The notes beneath the pieces are model-generated. The model was not told the origin of the DNA. It worked only from the letters and a program-made list of their open reading frames with translations, and did not search any database. A stretch of DNA of 15,589 nt from Desulfobacteraceae bacterium (GTDB lineage: Bacteria; Desulfobacterota; DSM-4660; Desulfatiglandales; Desulfatiglandaceae). The DNA is taken from contig JAUWPC010000038.1 of NCBI GenBank assembly GCA_030611815.1, positions 1 to 15,589 on the forward strand, read 5' to 3'. Of this stretch, positions 13,975 to 15,589 are shown piece by piece; position 1 is the stretch's first letter; each line of letters begins with the position of its first letter. The position numbers were made by a program, and so were the translations under genes.

Positions 13975-15589
13975 ATGCCTGTCTCCAAACTTGCAGGAAA
14001 ACCGGCCCCACGTTCACTTCTCGAGAACATCCCAAAGCTTGTCACTGCCTATTACACCCACAAACCAGATGTCTCTGATCCGGCACAGCGAGTTGCATTC
14101 GGCACATCCGGCCATCGGGGATCCGCATTCAAGAACAGCTTTAACGAAGATCACATCCTTGCCATTACCCAGGCCATTTGCGAATACAGAAATACACAGG
14201 GTTTCAACGGCCCCCTATATATGGGCATAGACACCCATGCCCTGTCAGAACCGGCCATGGCAAGCGCCTTAGAGGTCTTTGCTGCCAACTCAGTTACTGT
14301 AATGATTCAAAGGGGGGGTGGCTACACGCCCACGCCGGTCATCTCCCACGCTATCCTGACTTACAACCGTGGAAAGAGAAGCGGCCTGGCAGACGGCGTA
14401 GTCATCACTCCCTCCCACAATCCGCCCGCCGATGGAGGTTTTAAATACAACCCTCCCCAGGGTGGCCCGGCAGATAAAGATACCACCCGCATTATCGAAG
14501 AGAGGGCCAACGAGATTTTACGCGACGGAATCAAGTATGTACGTCGGATCCCCTATGAGAGGGCAATTTCCGCCGGCACCACCTTAGAATACGACTATGT
14601 GGCCCCGTATGTGGAAGACCTGGCAAACATCATCGATATGGAAGCCATAGCCAGCGCAGGGCTGAAAGCGGGCGTAGACCCCTTAGGCGGTGCGGGCATT
14701 AACTTCTGGGGGCCCATCAGGGAACGGTACGGACTTGATATAGAGGTGGTAAACCAGCTCATCGATCCCACCTTCGGGTTTATGACTGTTGACAAGGATG
14801 GTCAGATACGGATGGACTGCTCCTCGCCTTACGCCATGGCAAATCTGATAGGGCTTAAAGACAAATTTGATGTCGCTTTCGGCAATGACGCTGACGCCGA
14901 TCGCCATGGCATTGTGACCCGGGGCGCCGGTTTACTTACTCCCAACCACTATCTTTCCGTGGCTGCCTGGTACCTCTTTCAGCACCGCCCTGACTGGAAT
15001 TCCGAGGCCGCCATAGGAAAAACATTAGTCTCAAGCTCCATGATTGACCGCGTGGCCTCATCCCTGAAGCGCAGACTCTGCGAAACGCCTGTGGGTTTTA
15101 AGTGGTTTGTAGACGGGCTCCTCGACAGTTCCTATGGATTTGGCTGCGAAGAAAGCGCAGGAGCTTCTTTCCTGAAAAAAGACGGCACTGTATGGACTAC
15201 GGACAAGGACGGCATCATCATGGGCCTTCTTGCCTTGGAAATAACTGCGAAGACGGGCCGCTACCCCGATGAGCTGTACAGCGACTTAGAAGAGAAATTC
15301 GGTAAGTCTTTTTACAAACGTATTGACATCGCTGCATCTCCCGAAGAGAAAACCGCCCTGGAAAAACTATCTCCGGACATGGTTACGGAAAAGGAGTTGG
15401 CCGGAGAAAAGATCACTGCCAAACTCACCAACGCTCCGGGAAACGGAGCCCCCATCGGCGGCCTCAAAGTAGTCTCAAAAAGCGCCTGGTTTGCGGCCAG
15501 GCCCTCAGGGACCGAGGCCATTAATAAGATATACGCCGAGAGCTTCAAAGGGGAAGACCATCTGAAAAGGGTGTTTGAAGAAGCCGTGG
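13975..15589 (+). CDS. pgm: Phosphoglucomutase (alpha-D-glucose specific), 3' end cut by window
   Basis: The frame runs 538 codons from ATG 13975 to the window edge without a stop; the E. coli Pgm is 546 residues, so only about ten are missing. The ATG is preceded by GGAGG six bases upstream. The enzyme interconverts glucose-1-phosphate and glucose-6-phosphate in the cytosol. Family landmarks are VAFGTSGHRGS (40-50), the phosphoserine loop TPSHNPP with Ser147, the Mg-binding loop DADADRHG with Asp305, Asp307 and Asp309, VGFKWFVDGL, and RPSGTE in the C-terminal phosphate-binding domain. The sugar-binding loop reads GCEESAG where E. coli has GGEESAG. Divergent from a GH13 phosphorylase, it would channel released glucose-1-phosphate into glycolysis, or supply glucose-1-phosphate for storage and cell-wall sugars. 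Confidence 0.96.
   Translation, partial: MPVSKLAGKPAPRSLLENIPKLVTAYYTHKPDVSDPAQRVAFGTSGHRGSAFKNSFNEDHILAITQAICEYRNTQGFNGPLYMGIDTHALSEPAMASALEVFAANSVTVMIQRGGGYTPTPVISHAILTYNRGKRSGLADGVVITPSHNPPADGGFKYNPPQGGPADKDTTRIIEERANEILRDGIKYVRRIPYERAISAGTTLEYDYVAPYVEDLANIIDMEAIASAGLKAGVDPLGGAGINFWGPIRERYGLDIEVVNQLIDPTFGFMTVDKDGQIRMDCSSPYAMANLIGLKDKFDVAFGNDADADRHGIVTRGAGLLTPNHYLSVAAWYLFQHRPDWNSEAAIGKTLVSSSMIDRVASSLKRRLCETPVGFKWFVDGLLDSSYGFGCEESAGASFLKKDGTVWTTDKDGIIMGLLALEITAKTGRYPDELYSDLEEKFGKSFYKRIDIAASPEEKTALEKLSPDMVTEKELAGEKITAKLTNAPGNGAPIGGLKVVSKSAWFAARPSGTEAINKIYAESFKGEDHLKRVFEEAV

Overview
The window is a chromosomal housekeeping segment from a Gram-negative anaerobe-like proteobacterium, most likely a member of the Desulfobacterota (the former Deltaproteobacteria). 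The basis is the gene content and order: a pyruvoyl-type phosphatidylserine decarboxylase beside pssA, then rsmD-coaD-ihfA, a thrS-infC-rpmI-rplT-pheS-pheT translation operon that ends in a small MerR-type gene, and intergenic repeats whose ends read GATG...TCGTAAAAAGTCC. The lineage call is inference, because no rRNA or marker phylogeny could be run.

Layout. Positions 1-2708 (+ strand) hold the 3' end of psd, then pssA, rsmD, coaD and ihfA. Psd and PssA together make phosphatidylethanolamine. RsmD methylates 16S rRNA, CoaD makes dephospho-CoA, and IhfA is a DNA-bending nucleoid protein with its own probable promoter. Positions 10049-2786 (- strand) hold thrS, infC, rpmI, rplT, pheS, pheT and merR, a classic translation operon converging on ihfA. 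Positions 10050-10700 are a 650-bp gene-free stretch with a palindrome over a possible thrS promoter, a possible terminator and a nested inverted-repeat element. Positions 11468-10701 (- strand) encode a nitrilase-superfamily amidohydrolase. Positions 11469-11932 are gene-free and packed with heptamer tandem arrays plus a 160-bp MITE-like element. Positions 13618-11933 (- strand) encode a GH13 sucrose-phosphorylase-type enzyme. The divergent gene at 13975-15589 (+) is phosphoglucomutase, cut by the window end about ten residues short of its C-terminus.

Functionally, the phosphorylase/phosphoglucomutase pair suggests phosphorolysis of a glucoside such as glucosylglycerate or sucrose to glucose-1-phosphate, followed by conversion to glucose-6-phosphate.

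I saw no defence system, CRISPR array, tRNA, rRNA or intact transposase. The unusual content lies between the genes. There are several unrelated families of 7-bp (and one 8-bp) tandem repeats, MITE-like elements sharing GATG.../...CATC ends (one inserted exactly at a stop codon, one perhaps supplying the -35 box of pgm), and an infC start where the Shine-Dalgarno sequence points to a rare AUA codon rather than the ATG.
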